The translations under genes and the position numbers were made by a program. Source: Candidatus Hydrogenedentota bacterium (lineage in GTDB: Bacteria > Hydrogenedentota > Hydrogenedentia > Hydrogenedentales > SLHB01). From it: a stretch of 5,947 bases of DNA. The notes under the pieces are model-generated. The model ran no database searches and was not told the DNA's origin. It worked only from the letters and a program-made list of their open reading frames with translations. Position 1 is the first letter of the stretch; every line of letters starts with the position of its first letter. Shown one piece after another: positions 1 to 5,947 of the stretch. The DNA is taken from the NCBI GenBank assembly GCA_007136375.1, contig SLHB01000392.1:1-5947 (forward strand). Reading direction: 5' to 3'.

Positions 1-307
1 GGGCGGACTCACCGGCGCGGCGGCCTTCGCCCTGTACGCCATCGCCTACGGCCCAGGGCAAGCCCGGCGCCTCTTGCGCTGGGATCCCCACGAGATCATT
101 GGCTTTGGCCTTGGTCTCGCCATCCTCTCGGGCCTGCCCGCCCTGCTGATGGGCGAATCCTTTCTCGCGGGGAAGTGGTTCAGCATCAACATCGTCGCCA
201 TCGGCGCGCTGGACCTGGGCACGCCCATCCTCTTCGACGTGGGGGTTTACCTGGTGGTCCTCGGCACGGTGCTGCTCATTACGTTGACGCTGGCGGAGGA
301 GGACTGA
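1..307 (+). CDS. mrpB: Mrp antiporter subunit B, C-terminal part (5' end outside window)
   Basis: This is a subunit of the multi-subunit Na+/H+ antiporter in the cytoplasmic membrane. The frame is open from base 2 and gives 101 residues before TGA at 305-307. The first visible residues (GLTGAAFALYAIAYG) would directly follow the PGGGFxGG motif of MrpB, so roughly 40 residues are missing on the left. Three hydrophobic stretches are visible. The C-terminal signature GTPILFDVGVYLVVLG closely matches the MnhB family, where this loop-helix is the most conserved part. A TTG at 74 is not the real start, because the family match begins well before it. The mrpC start lies one base after the stop. The window cannot show whether this is a free MrpB of about 140 residues or the end of an MrpA-MrpB fusion; both occur in the family. 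The identity as the MrpB domain is secure. Confidence 0.93.
   Translation, partial: GGLTGAAAFALYAIAYGPGQARRLLRWDPHEIIGFGLGLAILSGLPALLMGESFLAGKWFSINIVAIGALDLGTPILFDVGVYLVVLGTVLLITLTLAEED
295..302 (+). promoter_or_regulatory. Shine-Dalgarno site of mrpC
   Basis: GGAGGAGG lies inside the last codons of mrpB, six bases before the ATG at 309. Its strength and ideal spacing fix the mrpC start and suggest that mrpC is translated well even without read-through coupling from mrpB. Confidence 0.75.
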
Positions 308-308
308 C

Positions 309-656
309 ATGGAGCTTGTGCTCGCCATCGCCATCGGCGCCCTCTACGCGGCCGGCATCTACCTGATTCTGCGGCGCAGCATCGCCAAGCTGATCATCGG
401 TTTGGCGCTGCTCAGCCACGGGGCGAACCTGCTGATTTTCACCGCGGCCGGATTGGAGCGAGGCCGGCCGCCGCTCATTCCCGAGGGCCAGACCGAGGCC
501 GCCATGCCCATCGCCGACCCCCTGCCCCAGGCCCTCATCCTGACGGCCATTGTCATCGGGTTTAGCGTCCTGGCCTTCGCCCTTGTCCTGTTCCTCCGCG
601 CATTCCAGACCGTGGGCGGCGACGACCTCGACGACATGAGGACCACTGATACATGA
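309..656 (+). CDS. mrpC: Mrp antiporter subunit C (NuoK-like)
   Basis: This small membrane subunit of the Mrp complex has 115 residues, a usual length for MrpC, and is homologous to NuoK of respiratory complex I. Three hydrophobic helices are visible at about residues 4-22, 26-47 and 76-98. Two family hallmarks are present: GLALLSHGANLLIF on helix 2, and D70-P-L-P-Q-A-L followed by ILTAIVIGF leading into helix 3. The short hydrophilic C-terminus (GGDDLDDM) is acidic. The ATG at 309 is set by the strong GGAGGAGG upstream. The stop overlaps the mrpD start in ATGA, implying coupled translation. In the complex it is thought to sit between the MrpA and MrpD antiporter-like subunits; that placement comes from known structures, not from this sequence. 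Confidence 0.96.
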   Translation: MELVLAIAIGALYAAGIYLILRRSIAKLIIGLALLSHGANLLIFTAAGLERGRPPLIPEGQTEAAMPIADPLPQALILTAIVIGFSVLAFALVLFLRAFQTVGGDDLDDMRTTDT

Positions 657-2164
657 ACCTCCTCGTTGTCTCGCCCATACTGATTCCCCTCACGGCGGCC
701 GCGCTGGGCCTTATGCTGTGGCGCTGGCGGCGCCTTCAGCGTTTGGCCGGCGGCATTGGCGCGGTGGCCGGATTCGCCGCCGCGGTGGTCCTCGTGGCCA
801 CGGTCTGGCGCGAACGGATCCTCGTGACGGAATTGGCGAATTGGCCGGCGCCCTACGGCATCGTTCTCGTGGCGGACCTGTTAAGCAGCCTCCTCGTCCT
901 TGTTTCGGCGGGCATGGGCCTTCTCGTCACGGTGTATTCCTTCGCGAGCACCGACAAACGCCGGGAGGCCTTCGGCTATTACCCCCTGTTCCAAGTGCTG
1001 ATCATGGGGATCAACGGCGCCTTTCTCACGGGCGATCTCTTCAACCTCTATGTGTGGTTCGAGGTCATGCTCATGGCTTCCTTCGTGCTCTTGGCCTTGG
1101 GCGGCGAGCGGCCCCAGCTCGAAGGCGCCATCAAGTACGTCACGCTCAACCTCATCGCGTCGGCGATCTTTCTCGCCGCCGTCGGGCTCACCTATGGCGT
1201 GGCGGGCACGCTCAACCTAGCCGATCTCGGAGATAAGCTGGCGGAGACGGACAACCCCGGCCTCGTTACCACCCTGGGCGTCCTCTATCTGATCGCTTTC
1301 GGCGTGAAAGCCGCCGTGTTTCCCCTCTTCTTCTGGCTGCCCTCGTCCTATCACACCCCGCCCGTGGCCGTTTCGGCCATCTTCGCGGCCTTGCTTACGA
1401 AGGTGGGCGTGTACTCAATGGTCCGGGTGTTCACCGTGCTGTTCCTGCACGAGCCGGAGTACACCTACCACACGCTCATCCTGACCATCGGCGTCCTGTC
1501 CATGATCACGGGCGTGCTCGGCGCGGCCGTGCAGAGCGAGTTCCGGCGCATCCTCGCCTTCCACAGCATCAGCCAGATCGGCTACATGGTGATGGGCCTT
1601 GGACTGTTCACGCCCTTGGCGCTGGCGGGCGCCATCATCTATATCGTGCACCACAGCGTGGTGAAGGCGAACCTCTTTCTCATCAGCGGCCTCGTGCACC
1701 GGCGCCAGGGCTCCCATGAGTTGAAGAAGATCGGCGGGGTCTACTTGGCCTGTCCCGCCCTTGGCCTGTTGTTCCTCGTGACGGCCATGTCCCTGGCGGG
1801 CATCCCGCCCTTCTCCGGCTTCTTCGCGAAGCTGGCGCTGGTCCAGGCCGGCCTGGAGGCCGAAGCCTACATCGCCGTGGCCGCGGCCCTCGCCGTGGGC
1901 CTCATGACCCTCTATTCCATGACCAAGATTTGGACGCAGGTCTTCTGGGAGCCCGCGCCGGAGGGCGTCACGGACGGCGCCGCGTTCCCGGACGATCCGT
2001 CCGCGGGGCCCTGGGGCATGGTCATTCCCGTCGCCATTCTCGCCGCAATGGCGGTGGCCCTCGGCCTTGGCGCGGAGTTCATGTTCCGCTACGCCATGGC
2101 TGCGGCGGAGCAACTGCTGGCGCCGGCGGAATACATCGGCGCGGTGTTGGGGCGGCCGTCATGA
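653..2164 (+). CDS. mrpD: Mrp antiporter subunit D (NuoL/M/N-like proton-translocating subunit)
   Basis: This is a large antiporter-like subunit of 503 residues, a normal length for MrpD, with about 14 hydrophobic helices. It belongs to the Proton_antipo_M family shared with NuoL, NuoM and NuoN. Residues expected for proton transfer are in place: E137 in WFEVML, K219 in FGVKA, K250 in ALLTK, H333/H334 and K338 in HHSVVKAN, and K393 in SGFFAK. E137 and K219 carry the same numbers as the essential residues I recall for Bacillus pseudofirmus MrpD. The signature FRRILAFHSISQIGYM (about 297-312) is intact. The ATG at 653 overlaps the mrpC stop, with TGAGG at 637-641 as a modest ribosome site. The 3' end overlaps mrpE in ATGA. 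The protein is separated from NuoN or NuoM by its Mrp neighbours. No damage is visible, so I expect an active subunit. Confidence 0.97.
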   Translation: MNLLVVSPILIPLTAAALGLMLWRWRRLQRLAGGIGAVAGFAAAVVLVATVWRERILVTELANWPAPYGIVLVADLLSSLLVLVSAGMGLLVTVYSFASTDKRREAFGYYPLFQVLIMGINGAFLTGDLFNLYVWFEVMLMASFVLLALGGERPQLEGAIKYVTLNLIASAIFLAAVGLTYGVAGTLNLADLGDKLAETDNPGLVTTLGVLYLIAFGVKAAVFPLFFWLPSSYHTPPVAVSAIFAALLTKVGVYSMVRVFTVLFLHEPEYTYHTLILTIGVLSMITGVLGAAVQSEFRRILAFHSISQIGYMVMGLGLFTPLALAGAIIYIVHHSVVKANLFLISGLVHRRQGSHELKKIGGVYLACPALGLLFLVTAMSLAGIPPFSGFFAKLALVQAGLEAEAYIAVAAALAVGLMTLYSMTKIWTQVFWEPAPEGVTDGAAFPDDPSAGPWGMVIPVAILAAMAVALGLGAEFMFRYAMAAAEQLLAPAEYIGAVLGRPS

Positions 2165-2634
2165 AGTATTTCCTTTGGAATCTGCTCCTAGCCTTCGTGT
2201 GGGCCAGCGTGTCTGGCAATATCGCGCCGGAGACGCTCGCCGCGGGCTTTCTCATCGGATTCGGCATCCTGTACTTCGTGCAGCCCGCCCTCGGACCGTC
2301 CAGCTACTTCAAGAAGGTTCGGCAGGTGGTCTTCTTTTTCTTCTTTTTCCTGTGGGAGCTCTTCCTCGCGAACTTGCGGGTCGCCTACGACGTGGTCACG
2401 CCGACGCACCACAACAAGCCCGGCGTTATTGGGATCGAGCTCGACGCCGAGACCGACTGGGAGATCACCCTTCTGGCGAACTTCATCAGCCTGACGCCCG
2501 GCACGCTCAGCCTCGACGTGTCCGATGACCGGAAGGTCCTCTACATTCACGCCATGTTCGTCGACGATCCGGAGACCTTGCGGAAGGAAATCAAGAACGG
2601 CCTCGAACGGCGGCTGCTGGAGGTGTTGCGTTAA
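2161..2634 (+). CDS. mrpE: Mrp antiporter subunit E
   Basis: This membrane subunit of the Mrp complex has 157 residues, typical of MrpE. Two or three hydrophobic helices occupy the first 75 residues, followed by a soluble cytoplasmic domain. The family signature is clear: ITLLANFISLTPGTLSLDV (about 102-120), then LYIHAMFVDD with H130 and D135/D136. The start ATG overlaps the mrpD stop. Only a weak G-rich stretch precedes it, so translation probably depends on coupling to mrpD. An oddity is a run of six phenylalanines (58-63) encoded by a perfect 9-base tandem repeat. Mrp structures place E with F and G in a part of the complex proposed to carry the cation path; that role is known from the family and is not visible here. 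Confidence 0.96.
   Translation: MKYFLWNLLLAFVWASVSGNIAPETLAAGFLIGFGILYFVQPALGPSSYFKKVRQVVFFFFFFLWELFLANLRVAYDVVTPTHHNKPGVIGIELDAETDWEITLLANFISLTPGTLSLDVSDDRKVLYIHAMFVDDPETLRKEIKNGLERRLLEVLR
2332..2349 (+). repeat. Perfect 9-base tandem repeat coding six Phe in mrpE
   Basis: TTCTTTTTC occurs twice in direct succession and encodes Phe58 to Phe63 of MrpE, inside a transmembrane helix. The unit is three codons long, so gain or loss of one copy would keep the frame. It is a pyrimidine-only, T-rich island in otherwise GC-rich DNA. Confidence 0.9.
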
Positions 2635-2637
2635 GCC

Positions 2638-2919
2638 ATGGAAAACGGATCCGCCATAGAAACGGCCGGCCTCATCGTCCTCGCGTGTCTCACAGGCTCG
2701 ATGCTCCTGGCCTTCTACCGCCTGGTCAAGGGCCCGAGCCTGCCCGACCGGGTGATCGCGCTCGATCTCATCGCGGCGCTCACCGTCGGCGTCTGCGGGG
2801 TCTACGCCATCGTGTCCGATCAATCCGTCTTCCTGCGCCCCGCCATCGCGCTGGCCCTCGTGTCGTTCCTGGGCGCCATCGCCTTCGCCTATTACATCCG
2901 CAAAGGAGGCACATCATGA
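2638..2919 (+). CDS. mrpF: Mrp antiporter subunit F
   Basis: This small membrane subunit of the antiporter has 93 residues, the usual size of MrpF. Three hydrophobic helices are visible (about 10-28, 39-59 and 65-86). The defining motif FYRLVKGPSLPDRVIALDL is present, with R28, G32-P33, D37-R38 and D43. In the family this loop and its charged residues are conserved and important for antiport. The start is three bases after the mrpE stop. The best ribosome site, GGAGG at 2619-2623, is rather far upstream (14 bases), so re-initiation after mrpE is likely. The stop overlaps the mrpG start in ATGA. No other reading of this gene seems plausible. Confidence 0.95.
   Translation: MENGSAIETAGLIVLACLTGSMLLAFYRLVKGPSLPDRVIALDLIAALTVGVCGVYAIVSDQSVFLRPAIALALVSFLGAIAFAYYIRKGGTS
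2902..2909 (+). promoter_or_regulatory. Shine-Dalgarno site of mrpG
   Basis: AAAGGAGG stands six bases before the ATG at 2916, within the end of mrpF. It is a near-consensus ribosome binding site. It fixes the mrpG start and rules out the upstream in-frame ATG at 2685, which lies inside mrpF. Confidence 0.8.
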
Positions 2920-3326
2920 CCGAGGCCCTGACAATCCTGCTCATGGGCGCGGGAACGGCATTCATGGTGCTCGCCGCCATCGGCATTGTGCGCCTGCCCG
3001 ACCTGTTCACCCGGATGCACGCCGCCACGAAGGTGGGGACCCTCGGGGCCAGCGGGATCGTCTTGGCCCTCGCCGTCCACTTCGATAATCTGGGCGTCAC
3101 GACGCGGGCGTTGTTCGTCATCGGATTCCTCTTCCTTACCGCGCCCATCGCGGCCCACATGCTCGGCCGCGCCGCCTACTTCACCGGCGTGCCCTTCTGG
3201 GAGGGCACGGGCGTCGACGAGCTCAAGGAGGCCGGCGACGGCGGCGGATCCCGCGCTTCCGGCGATCCCAAGAGCCCCAACGCCGCCGGCGAGGGCGCGT
3301 CCAGGGAATCCGAAGATCCTCACTAG
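2916..3326 (+). CDS. mrpG: Mrp antiporter subunit G
   Basis: This is the last subunit gene of the antiporter operon, encoding 136 residues. Three hydrophobic helices lie at about 3-24, 40-56 and 65-83. The hallmark RLPDLFTRMHAATK (26-39) is almost identical to the MnhG/PhaG consensus, and the later LTAPIAAHMLGRAAY region with P77 is also conserved. The strong AAAGGAGG site and the ATGA overlap with mrpF set the start. The family core ends near residue 100. About 36 further residues form a hydrophilic tail rich in Gly, Ala, Ser, Asp and Glu, which makes the protein somewhat longer than usual. The frame stays open to TAG at 3324-3326, so the tail could be a real extension or a run-on after loss of an earlier stop. 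A non-coding gap follows, so this is the probable end of the operon. Confidence 0.95.
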   Translation: MTEALTILLMGAGTAFMVLAAIGIVRLPDLFTRMHAATKVGTLGASGIVLALAVHFDNLGVTTRALFVIGFLFLTAPIAAHMLGRAAYFTGVPFWEGTGVDELKEAGDGGGSRASGDPKSPNAAGEGASRESEDPH

Positions 3327-3500
3327 CGTCATCGCGGCGGCTTGTGCCTGGCGCGGGCGCGCGCTAGGATCGTTCCCCAGACGATACTTTGACGGCGCAT
3401 CCTTAGTGCCGCCGGACGCTCTATGGTCCTGGACACGCTCTGACGCCGCCGCATCCGAAACCCCAATACCCCCGGGGACAACCTGGAAACACGCTAACCC
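3327..3500. other. Intergenic gap between mrpG and the GH20-like gene
   Basis: These 174 bases hold no gene I can support. Two imperfect hairpins lie in the middle (see separate entry). Promoter-like matches are poor: TTGTGC (3342-3347) and TAGGAT (3365-3370) have a 17-base spacer but match only 3 and 4 of 6 consensus positions, and TTGACG (3389-3394) has no suitable -10 partner. CCCCGGGG at 3470-3477 is a short perfect palindrome. No clear ribosome site precedes the ATG at 3501. The gap contrasts with the overlapping genes before it and suggests a transcription-unit boundary. Confidence 0.6.
3366..3411 (+). other. Two adjacent weak hairpins, possible operon end
   Basis: AGGATCGT (3366-3373) pairs with ACGATACT (3381-3388) with one mismatch around a 7-base loop, and is followed by only two further T residues. 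CGGCGC (3393-3398) then pairs with GTGCCG (3406-3411), with one G-U pair and a 7-base loop. Neither has the T tract of a strong intrinsic terminator. The position 40 to 85 bases after the mrpG stop fits a 3' end structure, but in GC-rich DNA such pairing is common by chance. Confidence 0.25.
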
Positions 3501-5947
3501 ATGACTGCCGCGTCTCTTCTTGCATGTTGGCTGGCCTTGGCCGTTTTCGAACCGTCTCCGGACGCCATCGAACGGCTCCGGGGCGGCCCGTTTCGCATTG
3601 GCCCAAACACGCCCGTGATTCTCGCGAACAACGCCCGGCCCCACGAGGTGGCCCGGGTCCGCGCGGCGCTGGAGGAAGCCGGGTTCGATCTGCCTGTCCG
3701 CCCGGCGTCGAGCGTCCGCGCCGGCGATCACGGGATCTACGTGGGCGAGCCGGAGCGCCACGCCAGCTTGGACACGCGCCGGATGCGGCTCCACTATGGC
3801 CGCGCCGAACCGCCTGGGCCGCAGGGCTTCCGCATCGCCGTATCCCGGGACGTGGCCGTCATCGCGGGGGACTGCGCCGCCGGGTCCCACTATGGCCTCC
3901 AAACCTTCCTTGGTCTTGTCGAACCGGACCGGACCGTGCCCCAACTCCGCTTGACCGATGGGCCGGAGACGCCCTTGCGCGCGGCCGTCGCGGAGGCCCC
4001 TTTGGACAGCGCGGCCCTTCGCGAACTCGCCGACGCGCGCTTCAGCATGATCATCTACAGCCACCCGGAACTGTTGCTGCTCCAGGGAGCGGCGGCGGAT
4101 CGCTGGGAAGCGGCCTTCGCCAAGGCGCGCCAGTACGGGTTGGAGCCCGTGCCCGTCCTCGCTCCCGCCGGCGGAGCGCAAGCACTGACGGCGGCGCGGC
4201 CCGAGACGGCCCCGTTGCGCGTCCGCGAAGAGCGCATCCCGTTGGACGGCGGCGAATGGACGGCTCTCGCCGAGGAGCGAATCTTCCACACGGACGCCCG
4301 GCCCATCGAGGCGTGGCGCGGCGGCCAACGCCTTGAGCTGGAGCGCGACTACACGCTGGACCGGCTGCACCCCGCCTCCGACGCGAGTCTTCCCGAACGC
4401 TGGCTCATCCAGGGCGGGTCCGCCGCGGCCATGGAAGGCGGCGCTCAGACCCGGCTGCGCTACCACTACGCGCCGGAAGGGGCGCCCGCCCTTTGTCCCA
4501 CGGCGGAAGGCGCGGAGGCGCTTCTGCGGCGCGCGGTGGCGCAAGCTGTCCACCTATTGGCGCCCGAACACATTCACCTGGGCGCTCCCGATCCCGCCGT
4601 CAACGCGGGATGCGTCCGGTGCGCGGATGCGGGTCTTCCGGGCGCGGCGGCGCTGGAGCGGCTGTTCGCCACGGTGACCGAAGCGGCACAGGACGCCAAC
4701 GGCGGCGAGGCCCCCGGCTTCATGGCTTGGACCGACGGCCTCGCGCCCACGCCGGGCGGACCGGAACCCGCCGCGACGCCCGCTGTGTTGCCCCAGGACG
4801 CCCTGCTCATCGCCCGTCACCAACAATATCTGCCGGGACGGAGCAACCTGGACTGGGCGGCGGCCTCGGGCCTGCCCCACGGCGCCCTCGCCACGGGCGG
4901 CCGCGTCTCCGTCTACGAGAGCCTGCGCCACGGGGCCGCCCAGGGCGACGCGTTCGCTGGAATCACCGTGCCGGTTCCCGCCAACCCAGACCCTGAGTTG
5001 GTGTCCACGGCGGGCCGCTTGGCCTGGCGGATGGATGGGCCGCAACGCGCCTGGCCCGGCGGACTGAACCGCTACTTCGGCGCCGATCTCTGGGACCCCG
5101 GCTACGAAACCGTCCTCGCGGTCATGAGCGACCACCTGAACCGGGGCACGCTCCAGGGCATGTCGCCGGGGAGCCGGTCCCAGGCCTTCGAGGAAGCCAC
5201 GGCCCGTCTGCCCCGGGGGGCGGACGGCTTGGACATGGCCCGCACGCTCTACGGCAACCTCCTTGAATATCTGACCATCGAAGCGGGTGACGCGGAAGAA
5301 CGGGGCAGCCAAGCGTCCTCCATGCTCGCCCTCGTCGCGGCGCAGCACGGCTTCGATCCCCGGGCGGAACAGGCGCGGACGGAGGCCATACGGGCCACGG
5401 TCCAGCGCACGGGCCTCGTCGTCCCTTCGACAATCCTGTTCGGCCCCCATCTGCTGCCCTACCGCGCCATGGACATTCCCACCGGCCACGCGCTCATGGA
5501 GATTCCCGCCACGCCGGAGTTCCGCGAAAGCGAGGACGTGGCGGAAGCCGTGTTTTCCTTGCCGGCCCTTCCCGGGCCCGTCTACCGCGTGGACTTCGAA
5601 ACCATCGCCACGGCGGAGCTGATTGTCCGGGAGCGGCGCCAGGACGGCGCGGCGCGCACCCTGGCGGAGATCACCTCCCAAGAACGCGGGGGCGTGCAAG
5701 GGCCGGTGTTGCTGCGGCCCATGGCCACGGGGACGGAGCTGAGCGTCAGCGCCCACGCCCCCGTCGAGACGGCGGTGCTGCGCCATCCCCGGCTGTTCGG
5801 CCTGAAGGCCCCCGCCGTGGGCGTGGGTCCCCGCGTCGCCGAAGCGCCGTCCCTGGACGCGAGGCCGGGCGAGGCCCCGTGGCCGGCGGCGCCCCAGGCG
5901 GAAGGTTTTGTCGCGGCGGGGGAAGGCCGGTTTGCCGAAGCTCAGAC
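3501..5947 (+). CDS. Probable exported GH20-like protein with altered active-site motif (3' end outside window)
   Basis: A single frame of 815 codons has no stop before the window edge. The ATG at 3501 is preceded by an in-frame TAA at 3495-3497 and opens a short hydrophobic N-terminus (SLLACWLALAVF), a likely but atypical signal peptide without a basic residue. Residues about 25-140 resemble the GH20b (zincin-like) domain that precedes the barrel in beta-hexosaminidases and relatives, including IYVGEP, GFRIAV and HYGLQT (130-135). Barrel-like pieces follow: PLRAAV (158), FSMIIY (181-186) and GLEPVPVLA (from 213). A beta-rich insertion (about 240-323, with RDYTL at 282-286) comes next, then CPT (332-334) and HIHLGAPDP (357-365), where active relatives have HIGxDE. 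CxxC (371-374), MAWTD (W410), GDAFAGITV (482-490) and AWRMDG (W509) continue the GH20-like pattern. Residues beyond about 525 are unrecognised. The fold assignment is by eye. Substrate and activity are unknown, and the Asp-Glu pair appears replaced, so it may be inactive. No clear ribosome site is seen. Confidence 0.8.
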   Translation, partial: MTAASLLACWLALAVFEPSPDAIERLRGGPFRIGPNTPVILANNARPHEVARVRAALEEAGFDLPVRPASSVRAGDHGIYVGEPERHASLDTRRMRLHYGRAEPPGPQGFRIAVSRDVAVIAGDCAAGSHYGLQTFLGLVEPDRTVPQLRLTDGPETPLRAAVAEAPLDSAALRELADARFSMIIYSHPELLLLQGAAADRWEAAFAKARQYGLEPVPVLAPAGGAQALTAARPETAPLRVREERIPLDGGEWTALAEERIFHTDARPIEAWRGGQRLELERDYTLDRLHPASDASLPERWLIQGGSAAAMEGGAQTRLRYHYAPEGAPALCPTAEGAEALLRRAVAQAVHLLAPEHIHLGAPDPAVNAGCVRCADAGLPGAAALERLFATVTEAAQDANGGEAPGFMAWTDGLAPTPGGPEPAATPAVLPQDALLIARHQQYLPGRSNLDWAAASGLPHGALATGGRVSVYESLRHGAAQGDAFAGITVPVPANPDPELVSTAGRLAWRMDGPQRAWPGGLNRYFGADLWDPGYETVLAVMSDHLNRGTLQGMSPGSRSQAFEEATARLPRGADGLDMARTLYGNLLEYLTIEAGDAEERGSQASSMLALVAAQHGFDPRAEQARTEAIRATVQRTGLVVPSTILFGPHLLPYRAMDIPTGHALMEIPATPEFRESEDVAEAVFSLPALPGPVYRVDFETIATAELIVRERRQDGAARTLAEITSQERGGVQGPVLLRPMATGTELSVSAHAPVETAVLRHPRLFGLKAPAVGVGPRVAEAPSLDARPGEAPWPAAPQAEGFVAAGEGRFAEAQ

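Noticed and set aside
1415..2113. Minus-strand open frame of 232 codons within mrpD.
   Set aside because: It lies entirely inside the well-supported mrpD gene, and its product is His/Arg/Gly-rich with no recognisable motif.
2685..2915. In-frame ATG at 2685 that would extend mrpG by 77 residues.
   Set aside because: The extension lies out of frame inside mrpF and is Arg/Pro-rich. The strong AAAGGAGG site and family start both point to 2916.
1..3326. Mrp-like membrane module of a hydrogenase or other redox complex.
   Set aside because: Gene order is B-C-D-E-F-G, as in Mrp antiporters. Membrane-bound hydrogenase operons usually place the E-F-G-like genes first, and no hydrogenase or iron-sulphur subunit genes follow here.
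3389..3427. TTGACG (3389-3394) and TATGGT (3422-3427) as a promoter.
   Set aside because: The spacer is 27 bases, too long for a sigma-70-type promoter.
3501..3530. Possible lipoprotein signal with Cys at residue 9 of the GH20-like protein (LLAC).
   Set aside because: Only eight residues precede the Cys, none is basic, and the hydrophobic stretch continues after it, so an ordinary Sec-type signal is more likely.
3524..4336. Plus-strand open frame of 270 codons overlapping the start of the GH20-like gene.
   Set aside because: The product is Arg/Pro-rich and shows no domain. The frame starting at 3501 contains the GH20b-like motifs and stays open much further.
2892..5786. Very long open frame on the minus strand (553 codons at 2892-4553 and 410 codons at 4554-5786, same frame, separated by one stop).
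   Set aside because: It is the antisense shadow of mrpG and the GH20-like gene in GC-rich DNA. Its translation is Arg/Gly/Ala/Pro-rich without family motifs, and it crosses both genes and the gap without regard to boundaries.

Overview
The window is GC-rich bacterial DNA, judged by eye, and densely coding on the + strand. It holds two unrelated blocks. The first (bases 1-3326) is the back part of an operon for an Mrp-type (Mnh/Pha/Sha) cation/proton antiporter, in the standard order mrpB-C-D-E-F-G. mrpB is cut by the left edge, and mrpA is presumably just upstream, outside the window. The six genes are tightly packed. mrpC/mrpD, mrpD/mrpE and mrpF/mrpG share 4-base ATGA stop/start overlaps, while mrpB/mrpC and mrpE/mrpF are separated by only 1 and 3 bases. 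Transcription as one message and translational coupling are therefore very likely.

The encoded proteins are all integral membrane subunits of one complex that exchanges Na+ (or another monovalent cation) for H+ across the cytoplasmic membrane. MrpD is the NuoL/M/N-like proton-translocating subunit and keeps its key Glu and Lys residues. MrpC is NuoK-like. MrpB, E, F and G complete the complex. The B-to-G order, with no hydrogenase or other redox subunits in the visible sequence, favours a true Mrp antiporter over an Mrp-like module of a membrane-bound hydrogenase.

Bases 3327-3500 are a 174-base non-coding gap with two weak hairpins and only poor promoter-like matches. The second block (3501 to the right edge) is one long reading frame of at least 815 codons with no stop. 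It encodes a probably exported protein resembling family 20 glycoside hydrolases: a GH20b-like N-terminal domain, a barrel with a beta-rich insertion, and a long unrecognised C-terminal part. Its counterpart of the GH20 catalytic Asp-Glu motif is altered, so it may be inactive or use different chemistry. It is probably a separate transcription unit, not functionally linked to the antiporter.

The lineage cannot be fixed from this sequence. High GC plus a large divergent exported GH20-like protein with this insertion would fit Candidatus Hydrogenedentota or planctomycete/PVC-type bacteria; this is a weak inference from family resemblance. I see no tRNA, rRNA, CRISPR array, insertion sequence or phage gene. 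Apart from the divergent GH20-like protein, nothing suggests a new biological system.
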